Counted from the first letter of the stretch, positions 18,064 to 27,980 are shown. The stretch: 64,000 bases of DNA from Nostoc sp. C052 (GCF_013393905.1 NZ_CP040272.1:930001-994000), one strand, 5' to 3'. Numbers and translations are program-made. Notes: generated by a model from the sequence alone, not told the origin.

Positions 18064-18365
18064 AATTGAACTTTCAATTTCTTAATTGGGAAAAAACTTA
18101 AAAATCAGAAATTCAAATTTTCATTTAGGAATTTCGTATTTTTAATTGTTGCTATATGTCAGGGGAATTTCAGATTTAGCAGATTCAATAAAATATCAAA
18201 TCCATTTGTTCCATCTCAGTCTGCAACAAATTCTGCTAGCGTACAGTAGCTTCAAACTCTAAACCTATTTGAGCTTTGTGCATCTATGAACAAAAAGGAT
18301 AAAGTGCAGTCTTTACGTCATGAATTCAAGATTAATAGTCTCTGAATTAGGTCTGACGCAAAAAC

Positions 18366-18596
18366 TCAAGATTCATTACTGTAATGCCAGCAACGCTCTA
18401 GCCACTCTAATAATTCGTGACGAGAAGCAAGAAATTGCATAACTATACTGCGAATCAGAATGACCTCTAGCAAATTGTTCACTTGCACTCGCAAAGAACC
18501 ATCGGGGGGACAAGAGCAATTAATTTTTAACTCTTGCAATCGGTGATAGATTCGCCAGCGATCGCTCAAAGGAATCTGCAAAACGTGATTTGTCAT
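18366..18596 (-). CDS. Small conserved cyanobacterial protein next to nifP
   Basis: 76 residues: HVLQIPLSDRWRIYHRLQEL, KINCSCPPDGSLRVQVNN and LASRHELLEWLERCW. The L-x-I-P-L-S-D-R-W start and Cys-x-Cys pair look conserved rather than random. It follows nifP by about 60 bases of TCATTTGTC repeats and precedes the DUF2949 gene. No known function. The 18064-18365 gap downstream is AT-rich and shows nothing I can name. Confidence 0.7.
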   Translation of the reverse strand: MTNHVLQIPLSDRWRIYHRLQELKINCSCPPDGSLRVQVNNLLEVILIRSIVMQFLASRHELLEWLERCWHYSNES

Positions 18597-18664
18597 TTGT
18601 CATTTGTCCTTTGTCAGTTGTCCTTTGTCCTTTGTCATTTGCTAATGACCAATGACTAATGACT
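18597..18664. repeat. STRR block (TCATTTGTC / TCCTTTGTC units)
   Basis: Imperfect 7-10 bp tandem units of TTTGTCATTTGTCCTTTGTC between nifP and the small gene, ending in ATGACCAATGACTAATGAC, able to base-pair with the first arm. Confidence 0.7.
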
Positions 18665-19396
18665 CTTGACTTTTAAAGTTTGCAGTTGTTTTTCGAGTTC
18701 TTCAATGCGCGAGAGCAAAGAACGAATTACGTCTGCTTCCACATCGGGTAGCTTGCCATGTTCTAAAGGAGAGAGGCTGGCGTTATCGTTCCGAGAAATA
18801 ATTCGGCCCGGAACTCCCACCACAGTGCGATCGCTGGGGACATTTTGCAAGACAATGGAACCTGCGCCAATACGGACGCGATCGCCAATTTGCAGATTAC
18901 CTAAAACTTTCGCACCCGCCCCAATCACGGCATTTTTGCCCACTGTCGGATGACGCTTACCAGTTTCTTTACCAGTTCCGCCAAGGGTGACACCCTGATA
19001 AATCAGTGTGTAGTCGCCGACGATCGCAGTTTCGCCAATGACAACCCCCATTCCGTGGTCGATAAACACGCCCTGACCAATCTCTGCACCTGGATGAATT
19101 TCAATTCCCGTCAAAAATCGCCCCAAATGAGAAATTAAGCGGGGGATAAAACTCACACCTCGACAATGTAACCAGTGAGCAAGACGATGCAAACATAGTG
19201 CGTGCAATCCAGGATAGCAAAACACCACTTCTAGCCAATTACGCGCTGCTGGGTCGCGCTCAAAAATAATGCGAAAATCACTCAATAATGGCTCAAATAA
19301 AACACCAGAGAGTAAATTTTTCAGCATGGATGTATGGGCAGAATCCTGCGTTTTGGTAGTCTGGCGGTTGCTAATACTGTCTAAAGACTGTTGCAT
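18656..19396 (-). CDS. nifP: Serine O-acetyltransferase NifP (CysE family)
   Basis: 246 residues. The C-terminal left-handed beta helix shows the hexapeptide pattern and CysE signatures IEIHPGAEIGQGVFIDHGMG, VVIGETAIVGDYTLIYQGVT, GGTGKETGKRHPTVG and NAVIGAGAKVLGN. It makes O-acetylserine for cysteine, the sulfur source of NifS. The N-terminal helical domain is present (FRIIFERDPAARNWLEVVF), preceded by an extra ~25 polar residues. It is called NifP rather than housekeeping CysE because it lies upstream of nifV on the same strand, the arrangement known in heterocystous cyanobacteria. The protein ends in a coiled coil (RIEELEKQLQTLK). Confidence 0.9.
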   Translation of the reverse strand: MQQSLDSISNRQTTKTQDSAHTSMLKNLLSGVLFEPLLSDFRIIFERDPAARNWLEVVFCYPGLHALCLHRLAHWLHCRGVSFIPRLISHLGRFLTGIEIHPGAEIGQGVFIDHGMGVVIGETAIVGDYTLIYQGVTLGGTGKETGKRHPTVGKNAVIGAGAKVLGNLQIGDRVRIGAGSIVLQNVPSDRTVVGVPGRIISRNDNASLSPLEHGKLPDVEADVIRSLLSRIEELEKQLQTLKVKSH

Positions 19397-20527
19397 CGGT
19401 AATGTTTATCTGGTAGAAAGAGCCATCTGCTATTTTTATGCTTATATCAGGTGACAGCCAACTCGATACAAAACCCAATGCTGATTGGATTTATTGGATT
19501 GATTAAGGTTGTACTCAAACGCCAAAACCCCTACCGCAGATAAATCTAAAATTTGTCTGGGGATAGGGGCGCTAGTATTTAACGATGGGGGTACTAGTAT
19601 TTTTGGGGCAGGGGTTAAGAATTTCTGTACTCGCTACAAGAAACTTTACCTATAAGCCTTTGCAAACATTTCATCAAGATATTTTGCAATATATTAAGCT
19701 GTACTCAGATGCACTCAAACATGAGTTAGATAAGGCTAGAAATCAATATTCTGTATCTCCTATTACTATTATTATCTTATTATTTGGATAGGCGAAAGAC
19801 AGGTTTCTTTATGTTCTCTTATGATTTGCTGTCTGTATGTATGTATACGTTTCGAAATATAGTTATCGCTCATAGTGACTACTTTATTATATAGATGTGT
19901 GGAAGGAAAGCATTTCAATGAGTGCAAATATAGGAATTTGATTTGATTACTGAATCACTCGAGTAAAACAACAGGGTTTTTCCTTGTGCAGCAAATTATA
20001 GAATGGACAAATGTACCTACCAAATTGGCGAAGTGTGCCAAATCCTTTCTGAGGACAATCCGAAACTATGGGTTAAAAACTAACTTTAGCTACTTTTATT
20101 ATTTTTTCAATTATTCTAAATAAACAACAATCTACATCAGAATGCTGTTATATTCTTATTAAGAATAGTTACAGCTTCTTCACACAAGAGAATATTGGAG
20201 TGATGAGTGCCGTGTGCTGGCAAATCTTGGGTGAAGATTAGCTGTTCCAGGAAAAGAATATGTGGATGAGATACCGACCTCAGCAATTTTGGCAATTTGG
20301 CATATCATGAGTTCGAGTTGCAGTTTCAATGGAGATATCAACACAAAGGGACAGTAAAGAAGTTGTACGGGGGATAAGGTAAAACTTTCCGCTTCTGATG
20401 TCCCAACTATGCCAGTTGCCAAATGAGTGCTGTAGAATAACTCTACATAATTGATACAGCGCTCAAGAGAGTTCAGTTCCCGCTCTGCAACTGGCTAGAA
20501 ATCAACAAAACCAAATATAGCCGAGAT
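19397..20527. other. Long non-coding or decayed region
   Basis: About 1.1 kb without a convincing gene. A 68-codon frame at 19585-19791 has no family resemblance. Stops occur in all frames between 20100 and 20520, and composition resembles a decayed gene running into the WD40 remnant. The nifP promoter should lie within 19397-19560. Confidence 0.5.
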
Positions 20528-20713
20528 GCTAAAACCCTTGTCAGTGGTAGTGATGACGGGACTATCAAACTGTGGAATCTGGCAACAGGAGAGTAAATCC
20601 TCACCCTCGCTGGGCATTCCGACTCGGTTTGGTCTGTCGCCTTTAGCCCAGATGGCAAAACTCTTGTCAGTGGTAGTCGTGACAAGATCATCAAAATTTG
20701 GCGGTTAAAGTAG
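20528..20713 (+). pseudogene. WD40-repeat protein remnant
   Basis: One frame reads AKTLVSGSDDGTIKLWNLAT, a stop, then LAGHSDSVWSVAFSPDGKT and VSGSRDKIIKIWRLK before TAG 20711-20713. These are the end of one WD40 repeat and one whole further repeat, interrupted by TAA at about 20597. The upstream propeller is missing. A 3' relic of a large WD40 regulatory protein gene. Confidence 0.85.
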
Positions 20714-20755
20714 TGATAAAATCGCTACAGTCAAAAACTAAGCCAAAATTCGAGG

Positions 20756-21571
20756 GTGAAAACTGACAGCATCTTTTATCGTCTGTTTCAAGAATTTCCC
20801 CATATCTTCTTTGAACTGATTGGCAACTCAGGCGAAACAGCGAATTTATACCAATTTTCTTCAGTTGAAGTCAAGCAAACAGCCTTCAGAATTGATGGTG
20901 TATTTCTGCCCATTCAAGATCGAGAAGTGCCGATTTATTTTGTCGAGGTTCAGTTTCAACCAGACACAGAGATTTACTTACGCTTAGTATCAGAAATTTC
21001 TTTATACTTACGCCAAAATAGACGCAAAAATCCTTGGCGAGGAGTGGTGATTTATCCCAGCAGAGATATAGATATAGGTGATAAAGAAGATTTCATAGAA
21101 TTCTTCCACAGCCAGCGTATCAGTAGAATTTACTTAAATGAATTCGGCTCAACTGCATCCTTACCAATAGGCATTGCTACGATAAAATTAGTAATTGAAG
21201 ACAAAGATACGGCCATTAGCACCGCCAGGGAATTAATCAACCGCACCCAGCAACCAGTAAATTTACAATTACCACAAAAACAATTATTAGAATTGATAGA
21301 GACCATCTTGGTTTACAAGTTTCCTAACATGAGTCAAAAGGAGATAGAAGCAATGTTTGGATTAAGTGAATTGAAGCAGACGCGGGTTTATCAAGAAGCT
21401 AGACAAGAAGGTAAACAAGAAGGTGAACAAGAAGGTAAACAAAAAGCAAAATTAGAAGCTGTACCTAAACTTTTAGCACTGGGTTTAACTGTAGAACAGA
21501 TAGCGCAGGCGTTGGATTTAGATGTTGCACAAGTCCAGCAAGTAGAACAGCAAAGGCTATCGCCGGAATAG
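20756..21571 (+). CDS. Rpn/DUF2887 family PD-(D/E)XK putative nuclease
   Basis: 271 residues. N-terminal DSIFYRLFQEFPHIFFELIG is the DUF2887 start. The nuclease core shows RIDGVFLP...VPIYFVEVQFQPD, where D and E-x-Q replace the usual E-x-K. LRLVSEISLYLRQN and WRGVVIYPSRDID complete the domain. The tail contains a repeated EARQEGKQEGEQEGKQ coiled coil and a helix-turn-helix-like LLALGLTVEQIAQALDLDV, a common tail in cyanobacterial Rpn/transposase-like proteins. These proteins are thought to promote recombination, but proof is limited. GTG start at 20756. Confidence 0.85.
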   Translation: MKTDSIFYRLFQEFPHIFFELIGNSGETANLYQFSSVEVKQTAFRIDGVFLPIQDREVPIYFVEVQFQPDTEIYLRLVSEISLYLRQNRRKNPWRGVVIYPSRDIDIGDKEDFIEFFHSQRISRIYLNEFGSTASLPIGIATIKLVIEDKDTAISTARELINRTQQPVNLQLPQKQLLELIETILVYKFPNMSQKEIEAMFGLSELKQTRVYQEARQEGKQEGEQEGKQKAKLEAVPKLLALGLTVEQIAQALDLDVAQVQQVEQQRLSPE

Positions 21572-21668
21572 CCAGAATAATTGCTGCGATCGCACATTAA
21601 TCTTGATTATCTGGCTCTATGGCATCTCAGTTCTATGATAGAAACAAGCCACTCATTAAGTTTAACTT

Positions 21669-22265
21669 ATGTCTTACCCTGTCCTGGAAAACCCTACGAC
21701 TGCTGAGACTTTCTATGTTCTTCTGTACAATGTCAGTTGGGAACAGTTAGAACAGCTTGATGTCACCCTTACAGGGACAGGCGCACGACTAACTTATTTA
21801 GATAATATTCTCGAAATTATGTCCCCACATTCTGACGACCACGAGGACAGTAAAAAAAACCTGGCGATGTTGCTGGAAGTCTATATGCGGACGAAAAAGA
21901 TCCGATTTTATGGACGGGGAAGTGCAACTATAGGTAAACAGGAAGACAAAACTCGACGAGAACCAGATGAATCTTATAATTTAGGCATAAAAAAATCTAT
22001 TACTGATTTAATTTTGGAAATAACTGTTACGAGTGGCGGAATTAATAAGCTAGAAATTTATCGACGGTTACGAGTACCTGAAGTTTGGTTTTGGGAAGAT
22101 GGTTTGTTATCAGTTTATTGTTTGCAAGGTGACAGCTATATAAAAGTCTTTAAAAGTACTTTATTGCCTGATCTAGATTTGGATTTATTAGCACAATATG
22201 CGAGAATGTCTGACCAATATGATGCTGTGACTGAATATATTCAGATAATAACTAAAGTAATCTAA
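21669..22265 (+). CDS. Uma2 family endonuclease-like protein
   Basis: 198 residues of the Uma2 (DUF820) PD-(D/E)XK family abundant in cyanobacteria. Visible parts: NVSWEQLEQLDVTLTGTGAR, LTYLDNILEIMSPHSDDHED, RREPDESYNLG (the acidic position after RxEPD), LILEITVTSGGINKLEIYRR (E-x-T in place of E-x-K) and RVPEVWFWEDG. The fold is that of a restriction-like nuclease, but biochemical activity is mostly untested. Stand-alone gene; strongly expanded families such as this often mark genome-plasticity regions. Confidence 0.88.
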   Translation: MSYPVLENPTTAETFYVLLYNVSWEQLEQLDVTLTGTGARLTYLDNILEIMSPHSDDHEDSKKNLAMLLEVYMRTKKIRFYGRGSATIGKQEDKTRREPDESYNLGIKKSITDLILEITVTSGGINKLEIYRRLRVPEVWFWEDGLLSVYCLQGDSYIKVFKSTLLPDLDLDLLAQYARMSDQYDAVTEYIQIITKVI

Positions 22266-22449
22266 ACTAAAATTATTTATGTCTAAATCTGATAAAATTT
22301 ATGGTTAATACCTATGATTAAACTTTCGATGCTCCATTGTCTTTACCTCTCGGTTTAAGAGCAATGCTGCCCCTACACCTTGCGATATAATTTTGTACCG
22401 CATTTGAGTGGGAACCGCTATATAAGACTCGCCGATGAGTATTAAATTC

Positions 22450-22926
22450 TCAAGAGACAGAAGTTTTAGCAGATTTGCTTCTACCAATAGCTTTAAAACG
22501 CTCGCCCAACTGTTCAGCAACAGTTTTTAAGCCTGGAGTCTTTTTTGATGCAGTCTTGACATAATCATAAACTGTCAAACTACTAGTCATAACTTCGCTA
22601 CCAACTGCCATAAGAGTATCATCTACCTGTTCAGTGAGTTGCTGCATTGAGATTAAAAGTTCAGTAAGGGCAGTGGCTAATTGATAATCTCGAACCAGTT
22701 CTTCAACATCAAAAGTAGCTGGCAGAATTTCGCGGTTAGATTGAGCAGCAGTGACGCTATTGCTTACAAAAGCCAGACTTTTATCGCCCATTTTTACCAA
22801 CTTGCGCCGTTCTTCAGTACTGAGAGTAACTAAAAAGGGTAGCTTTTGTTGGATTTTTTGTAGCGCGGCTTTGATTTCTTAAATATCTTGTGCGGAAAGA
22901 GAGCCTGTGATGTTTTGATAGGACAT
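22450..22926 (-). pseudogene. Cyanobacterial hypothetical protein broken by an early TAA
   Basis: An ATG at 22926 opens MSYQNITGSLSAQDI, then TAA (22879-22881), and the same frame goes on with EIKAALQKIQQKLPFLVTLS, TEERRKLVKMGDKSLAFV and about 115 further residues (LVRDYQLATALTELLISMQQ, then VYDYVKTASKKTPG). The downstream part can restart at ATG 22800 (116 residues). A single base change, probably CAA to TAA, explains the break. No catalytic motif; all helical. Function unknown. A restarted product may still be made. Confidence 0.7.
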
Positions 22927-23386
22927 TGTATATTTACCTGAGTAATTCTGATTGTGAAGTAGCAATAGTTGCTAATCATAGAGTTACCATTCCTAAAAGG
23001 AATTGCACATTTTTTTGTAATTTTTAGTTTATCAAGGTGTGCGATCGCAGCCTAATACACGGAAAATACTTGGTAGCAAAAAGCGATATCTACAACAAGC
23101 TACATCTATACACACTTTTTTGTAATTTTGAGTATAGTAGGCTGGAACATCACTGAACTTAACTTAGATTTAAATCCTCGACTTGTTGAATAAGTTGGAG
23201 ATATGAGTTATTATCTGCTCGGTTACGTAACAGTGGTTACAAGTAACATCAGGAGAAAAATATACTTAAGGAAGTATTCTCACAAACTAATATCCTTAAG
23301 TAAGTTTTGTTTTGACTCTCGAAAAAATCGGCAATTCGAGAGTTTTTGTGTAATTTACATCACTTCAGGCTAGAAGGAAGTTCAAA
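22927..23386. other. Intergenic leader region of the first PQQ-type dehydrogenase gene
   Basis: Contains a hairpin ACTCTCGAA (23315-23323) / TTCGAGAGT (23335-23343) followed by four T, about 40 bases before the start codon. A matching hairpin and near-identical ribosome site (GAAGGAAGTTCAAAA) occur before the paralogue at 32164. Confidence 0.65.
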
Positions 23387-25039
23387 ATGGGTGTGTTTTT
23401 CCTAAATCCAACAAAAATGCTCAGACGCATATTATCTACATCGCTAGTTAGTTTAATCCCTGCACTTACTAGTTTGATGTCATTAGAGGTCTTGTCCACC
23501 GCAGCCTTCGGTCTACCGCCTGCTGCGTCTGTTCAAACCAAGGTGAAAGTGCCTAATACAATGAACTATTGGCCTTTCAACATTAATCGTTACTTGAAAG
23601 TACCGCCCAACTTCTCTGCATCTGTTTATGCTCGCATTCCGAGCGCCCGCTTTATGGCAGTTGCTCCCAATGGCGATCTTTTAGTGTCACAGCCCAGTAC
23701 AGGTAAGGTGTTAATTGTCCGCCCAAATGGCACGAGAGATCCGATTATCTCTAACTTCGTAACAGGTCTACGCAGACCACACGACATTGTGTTTCACAAG
23801 ATTGACAACATCACATACGTTTATATCTCTGAGACTCATCAAATTAACCGCTTCACCTACAACTATGGAGACACAATCGGCAGAAATCGCCAAGTTGTCG
23901 TATCTGGCTTACCAGATAGCAGCACATCAGAACTCAGAGGTGCTTATGGTCACGAACTGAAAAATATCGCCCTTGATTCCAATCACAAACTGTACGTGTC
24001 GATCGCCTCTACATGCAATGCTTGTACGCAAGATACTGTCAGCAACCCAAAGCGTGGTGCGATTTACCAGTACAACGCCGATGGAACCAATCAGCGGCTT
24101 TTTGCCCAAGGTTTGCGTAATGCTGAAGGATTAGCATTCTTACCTAACACCAATGATCTTTGGGTAGTTGTTAATAATCGAGATAACATCGCCTATCCCT
24201 TCAACGATGGCAGTGGTAAATACGGTAGGGTTATCCCGTCATACGTTGACAACCACCCACCAGAGGAGTTTACGAAAGTTCGAGATGGTGGTAACTATGG
24301 TTGGCCATTCTGCAACCCCAATCCTGACACATCAAATGGTGTTAACAATATGCCCTTTGACCGCGATTATCAGTTCAATGCTAATGGACGTGTTAATTGC
24401 AATGCCTTGGACAGAATTAGCAAGGGTATCCAAGCACATTCGGCTCCCTTAGGACTAACATTCTTGCAAAATACCAGGTTTCCCGGTCTATACTCAAATG
24501 GGGTAGTGGTGGGACTGCATGGTTCATGGAATCGGCAGACTAAAACGGGCTACAGAATAGCTTACTTTCCTTGGAACAGTGCGACAAGAACCCCAGGGCA
24601 GGAGATGGATTTAGTCAGCGGTTGGCAAGTTCCAGGAACGCGAGATGTTTGGGGGCGACCGGTAGATATGGCAGTAGATCAGCAAGGTAATTTGTTAATT
24701 TCAGATGATTACAGCGGCACAATTTACAAGCTTTCCTACAACGTCTCCAACAACGTCCCCAACACACCGTTACAACAACAGGTTCAAGTCTACAGAGACG
24801 CTAATTTTGCTGGAGTTTCTCAATCTTTTTCTACAACTCCAAGAACATACCAAGCCAACCAAGGGGACTTAAATGTTGTTGGTAATGACGCTATTAGCTC
24901 ATTACGTGTACCAGCGGGTACAGTGGTGCGTGTGTGCCAAAATGAAACTGGTGGTCTCTGCCGTGAGTATAGCGCTGGCAATTATAACTACGTTGGAAAT
25001 GACTTGGATAACAAAATATCGTTTATACAAGTAAGGTAG
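23387..25039 (+). CDS. Exported PQQ-type sugar dehydrogenase with one C-terminal crystallin-like domain
   Basis: 550 residues. An N-terminal signal (LRRILSTSLVSLIPALTS, ending around AAFGLPPA) is followed by a glucose/sorbosone dehydrogenase beta-propeller: VYARIPSARFMAVAPNGDLL, VTGLRRPHDIVFH, LRGAYGHELKNIALDSNHK, LRNAEGLAFLP, GGNYGWPFCNPNPD and ISDDYSGTIYKLSY. It probably oxidises a sugar in the periplasm or outside the cell with PQQ. The last ~90 residues form a beta/gamma-crystallin-like or I36-type module (VQVYRDANFAGVSQSF, VRVCQNETGGLCREY). It is a clear paralogue of the gene at 32164, which has two such modules. ATG start with AGAAGGAAG 9 bases upstream. Confidence 0.88.
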   Translation: MGVFFLNPTKMLRRILSTSLVSLIPALTSLMSLEVLSTAAFGLPPAASVQTKVKVPNTMNYWPFNINRYLKVPPNFSASVYARIPSARFMAVAPNGDLLVSQPSTGKVLIVRPNGTRDPIISNFVTGLRRPHDIVFHKIDNITYVYISETHQINRFTYNYGDTIGRNRQVVVSGLPDSSTSELRGAYGHELKNIALDSNHKLYVSIASTCNACTQDTVSNPKRGAIYQYNADGTNQRLFAQGLRNAEGLAFLPNTNDLWVVVNNRDNIAYPFNDGSGKYGRVIPSYVDNHPPEEFTKVRDGGNYGWPFCNPNPDTSNGVNNMPFDRDYQFNANGRVNCNALDRISKGIQAHSAPLGLTFLQNTRFPGLYSNGVVVGLHGSWNRQTKTGYRIAYFPWNSATRTPGQEMDLVSGWQVPGTRDVWGRPVDMAVDQQGNLLISDDYSGTIYKLSYNVSNNVPNTPLQQQVQVYRDANFAGVSQSFSTTPRTYQANQGDLNVVGNDAISSLRVPAGTVVRVCQNETGGLCREYSAGNYNYVGNDLDNKISFIQVR

Positions 25040-25276
25040 TGCCCAATTTTCTTTGCAAATTTGGTATACCCTTCTGCTCCACCTAAACTGTAGAGATGCA
25101 AAATTAGAATCGGGTTCGCCCTGCTAACGCGTCTTTAGCAAGAAGTTTAGCCTTAACGGAACGGTATTGATCCATATCCAGCAATAGTGTAAAGGCATAC
25201 ATCTGTATGCCCTTACAACCGATTCATTTATTGCAAAGATATTTGAAAGCAATGTTAAGTTGTAACACAGCATTTT

Positions 25277-25432
25277 TTATACAACTTCCAAAAACTTTCC
25301 TAACGTTTTAGGCTCTGGTAGAGTTTTACCATCTGCTAAAGATGATTCAATCAGCATTTCTAAAACTTCTTGAGCATTTTTCAAAGCTTCTTCATAAGTC
25401 TATCCGTGAGTGTGGCAAAATTCTCCCCATTC
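25277..25432 (-). pseudogene. HicB-like antitoxin remnant
   Basis: Reading on the reverse strand gives SLPEWGEFCHTHG, a stop, then TYEEALKNAQEVLEMLIESS and PEPKTLGKFLEVV before TAA. This is the central and C-terminal pattern of HicB antitoxins (H-G-x-T-Y-E-E-A). The N-terminus is missing and the junction runs directly into the HNH remnant next to it. No HicA toxin is nearby. Confidence 0.75.
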
Positions 25433-25840
25433 AGGAAGACTGACCAGATGCAATTAAAGCTTGTCGTTCTATAATGCGATCGTCGCTGTTAAAATCTAGG
25501 ATGCGTGTGGTCACTTCACCGATATCTGTTTGATGCTGAATTACAGCCTCATCTAGTCGAAAATGATCGCCCCAAGAGTCTCTGCGTGGGTTAAAAAACC
25601 GCACAAGTTCGCCAGTTTGCCAATTAATTGACCCTAAATCCGTGCCTTTTTGCAGGTTACAGAAACTACAGGCATAGCAGAGATTATCTGCTGTTGTAGC
25701 GCCGCCGTGTTTGACACTGATTATATGGTCAACTTGAGAGCTTAAGCCCTCTACTTCTGGATATAAATAATACTCGCATAGATGGGCAGCGCGATCGCTA
25801 CTAAACGCTGCAATTCTGCATTAATATATGGACGAGACAT
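25431..25840 (-). pseudogene. HNH endonuclease gene with a frameshift (copy A)
   Basis: ATG at 25840 opens MSRPYINAELQRLV; after a frameshift near 25795 the frame continues with HLCEYYLYPEVEGLSSQVDH, ISVKHGGATTADNLCYACSF and CNLQKGTDL, an HNH domain with DH, two CxxC-like pairs and N. The C-terminal half ends FFNPRRDSWGDHFRLDEAV and ALIASGQSS, TGA. The last part is closely similar to the fragment at 28016-28222. One frameshift near the start probably inactivates it. Confidence 0.8.
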
Positions 25841-25949
25841 TTTAAATACTTACTCCGCACTGATGTACTGACGAGCTTTTTTGCGATTTCTCTAGGGAAT
25901 AGCTTGTAGTTAAGCGATAATAATTACATTTCCTAATGAAAGCATAGCT

Positions 25950-27980
25950 ATGATCTGCTGCTTAAATCCAGATTGCCACAATCCGCCCAATAGCGATCGC
26001 ACAATGTTTTGCTCTAACTGCGGTACAGGAATGGTAGTGCTGAGAAACCGCTATCGCCCGATTAAATCATTAGGTGGTGGTGGATTTGGTAAAACTTATT
26101 TAGCAGAAGATATAGACAAACTAAATGAGTATTGTGTCATCAAGCAATTTGCACCGCAAGTCCAGGGAACTGCCGCACTAAACAAAGCCACAGAACTATT
26201 TGAGCAAGAAGCAAAGCAACTGCAACAATTAGGAAACCATCGCCAAATTCCCACACTATTGGCGTATTTTAACCAAGATAATCGCCTGTATTTGGTGCAG
26301 GAGTTTATCGACGGACAGAATTTATTAGATGAATTAAAACAGCAGGGAATTTTCAATCAGCAGAAAGTTAGAGAATTATTGCTCGATTTGTTAGATATTC
26401 TCAAAACAGTTCATCAACAGCAAGTCATTCACCGCGATATCAAGCCAGAGAATATCATTCGTCGCAGTGACGGGCAGTTAGTGCTGATTGACTTTGGTGC
26501 ATCCAAACAATTGACAGCAACAGTGATGACACAAATAGGAACAACCATTGGTTCTTTTGGTTATGCATCATTGGAACAAATGCAGGGAGGTAAAGCTTAC
26601 CCAGCGAGTGATTTATATAGTGTAGGTGCAACTTGCTTTCACCTGTTGAGTGGAATTCACCCTTGGGAACTTTGGCAACGACAAGGTTATGGTTGGGTTG
26701 CTAGTTGGAGACAGTATTTGCAGCAACCAGTAAGTGAGGATTTGGGGCGAATACTGGATAGATTGTTGCAAGAAGAATACCAGCAGCGTTATCAGTCGGC
26801 GACGGAAGTTTTACAAGCGTTAAATTCAGAGCCAATACCAGTAACTCAGCCTGTTATACCTCCAGTTATTCCACCACCTCTGCAAAAAAATTCTAATTCT
26901 ATATATCTTGTTGTTATTCCATTAATTGTATTGATGGGTGGTGGTGCTGTTTATTTGCTAAGACCGACAAATCCAGTAACAATAGAACAGAAAAGTAAAA
27001 GTGCTGAAGCTTACTATAATGAAGGATTAGAAAAATACAACAACAAAGATTTTCGCGGTGCAATTGAAGATTATACCCAAGCCATCCAAATTAATCCTAA
27101 CTATGCAGTTGCTTACATAAATCGGGGTTTAGCTCGCTATGATTTAGGAGATAAGCAAACAGCAATTGAAGATTACAACCAAGCCATTAAAATTAATCCT
27201 AACGATGCAAATGCTTACATAAATCGGGGTTTAGCTCGCTATAATTTGGAAGACAACCAAGCAGCAATTGAAGATTATAACCAAGCCATTAAAATTAATC
27301 CTAACGATGCAAATGCTTACTATAACCGTGGTTTAGTCCGCTACGATTTAGGAGATAACCAAGCAGCAATTGAAGATTATAACCAAGCTATTAGAATTAA
27401 TCCCAACTATGCAAATTCTTACATGGCTCGCGGTTTAGCTAGCTATAATTTAGGAAATAACCAAGCAGCAATTGAAGATTATAACCAAGCTATTAGAATT
27501 AATCCCAACTATGCAAGTGCTTACTACAACCGGGGTTTAGCTCTCTATAATTTAGGAAATAACCAAGCAGCAATTGAAGATTATAATCAAGCTATTAAAA
27601 TTAATCCCAACTATGCAAGTGCTTACTACAATCGGGGTTTAGCTCGCTATAATTTAAGAAATAACCAAGCAGCAATTGAAGATTACAACCAAGCCATTAG
27701 AATTAATTCCAACGATGCAAATGCTTACTACAACCGGGGTTTAGCTCTCTATAATTTAGGAAATAACCAAGCAGCAATTGAAGATTACAACCAAGCTATT
27801 AAAATTAATCCCAATTATGCAAATGCTTACTACAACCGGGGTAATTCTCAGTCTAATTTAGGAAATAAGCAAGCAGCAATTGAAGATTTTCGTAAATCTG
27901 CCGATTTGTATAAGCAACAAGGAAAAGAAAGTGACTATCAAGATGCTCTAAAACGCATTAAACAACTTGAGTTAGGTTAG
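25950..27980 (+). CDS. Ser/Thr protein kinase with N-terminal zinc ribbon and nine TPRs
   Basis: 676 residues. It begins with a four-cysteine zinc-ribbon prefix (CLNPDCHNPPNSDRTMFCSN, CG). The kinase domain follows: P-loop GGGGFGKTYLAED (~41), VIKQFAP (Lys), HRDIKPENI (~158) and LIDFGASKQ, with APE-like YASLEQMQGG. A single membrane helix lies at about 318-338 (VVIPLIVLMGGGAVYLL). The outside or periplasmic part has nine 34-residue TPRs (YYNRGLALYNLGNNQAAIED pattern), encoded by near-identical 102-bp DNA units. Signalling kinase of the cyanobacterial 4-Cys type; ligand and targets unknown. Confidence 0.93.
   Translation: MICCLNPDCHNPPNSDRTMFCSNCGTGMVVLRNRYRPIKSLGGGGFGKTYLAEDIDKLNEYCVIKQFAPQVQGTAALNKATELFEQEAKQLQQLGNHRQIPTLLAYFNQDNRLYLVQEFIDGQNLLDELKQQGIFNQQKVRELLLDLLDILKTVHQQQVIHRDIKPENIIRRSDGQLVLIDFGASKQLTATVMTQIGTTIGSFGYASLEQMQGGKAYPASDLYSVGATCFHLLSGIHPWELWQRQGYGWVASWRQYLQQPVSEDLGRILDRLLQEEYQQRYQSATEVLQALNSEPIPVTQPVIPPVIPPPLQKNSNSIYLVVIPLIVLMGGGAVYLLRPTNPVTIEQKSKSAEAYYNEGLEKYNNKDFRGAIEDYTQAIQINPNYAVAYINRGLARYDLGDKQTAIEDYNQAIKINPNDANAYINRGLARYNLEDNQAAIEDYNQAIKINPNDANAYYNRGLVRYDLGDNQAAIEDYNQAIRINPNYANSYMARGLASYNLGNNQAAIEDYNQAIRINPNYASAYYNRGLALYNLGNNQAAIEDYNQAIKINPNYASAYYNRGLARYNLRNNQAAIEDYNQAIRINSNDANAYYNRGLALYNLGNNQAAIEDYNQAIKINPNYANAYYNRGNSQSNLGNKQAAIEDFRKSADLYKQQGKESDYQDALKRIKQLELG

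Noticed and set aside
20180..20422. An 80-codon minus-strand frame in the decayed region
   Set aside because: No ribosome site or recognisable family, and it lies in a region with stops in the surrounding frames.
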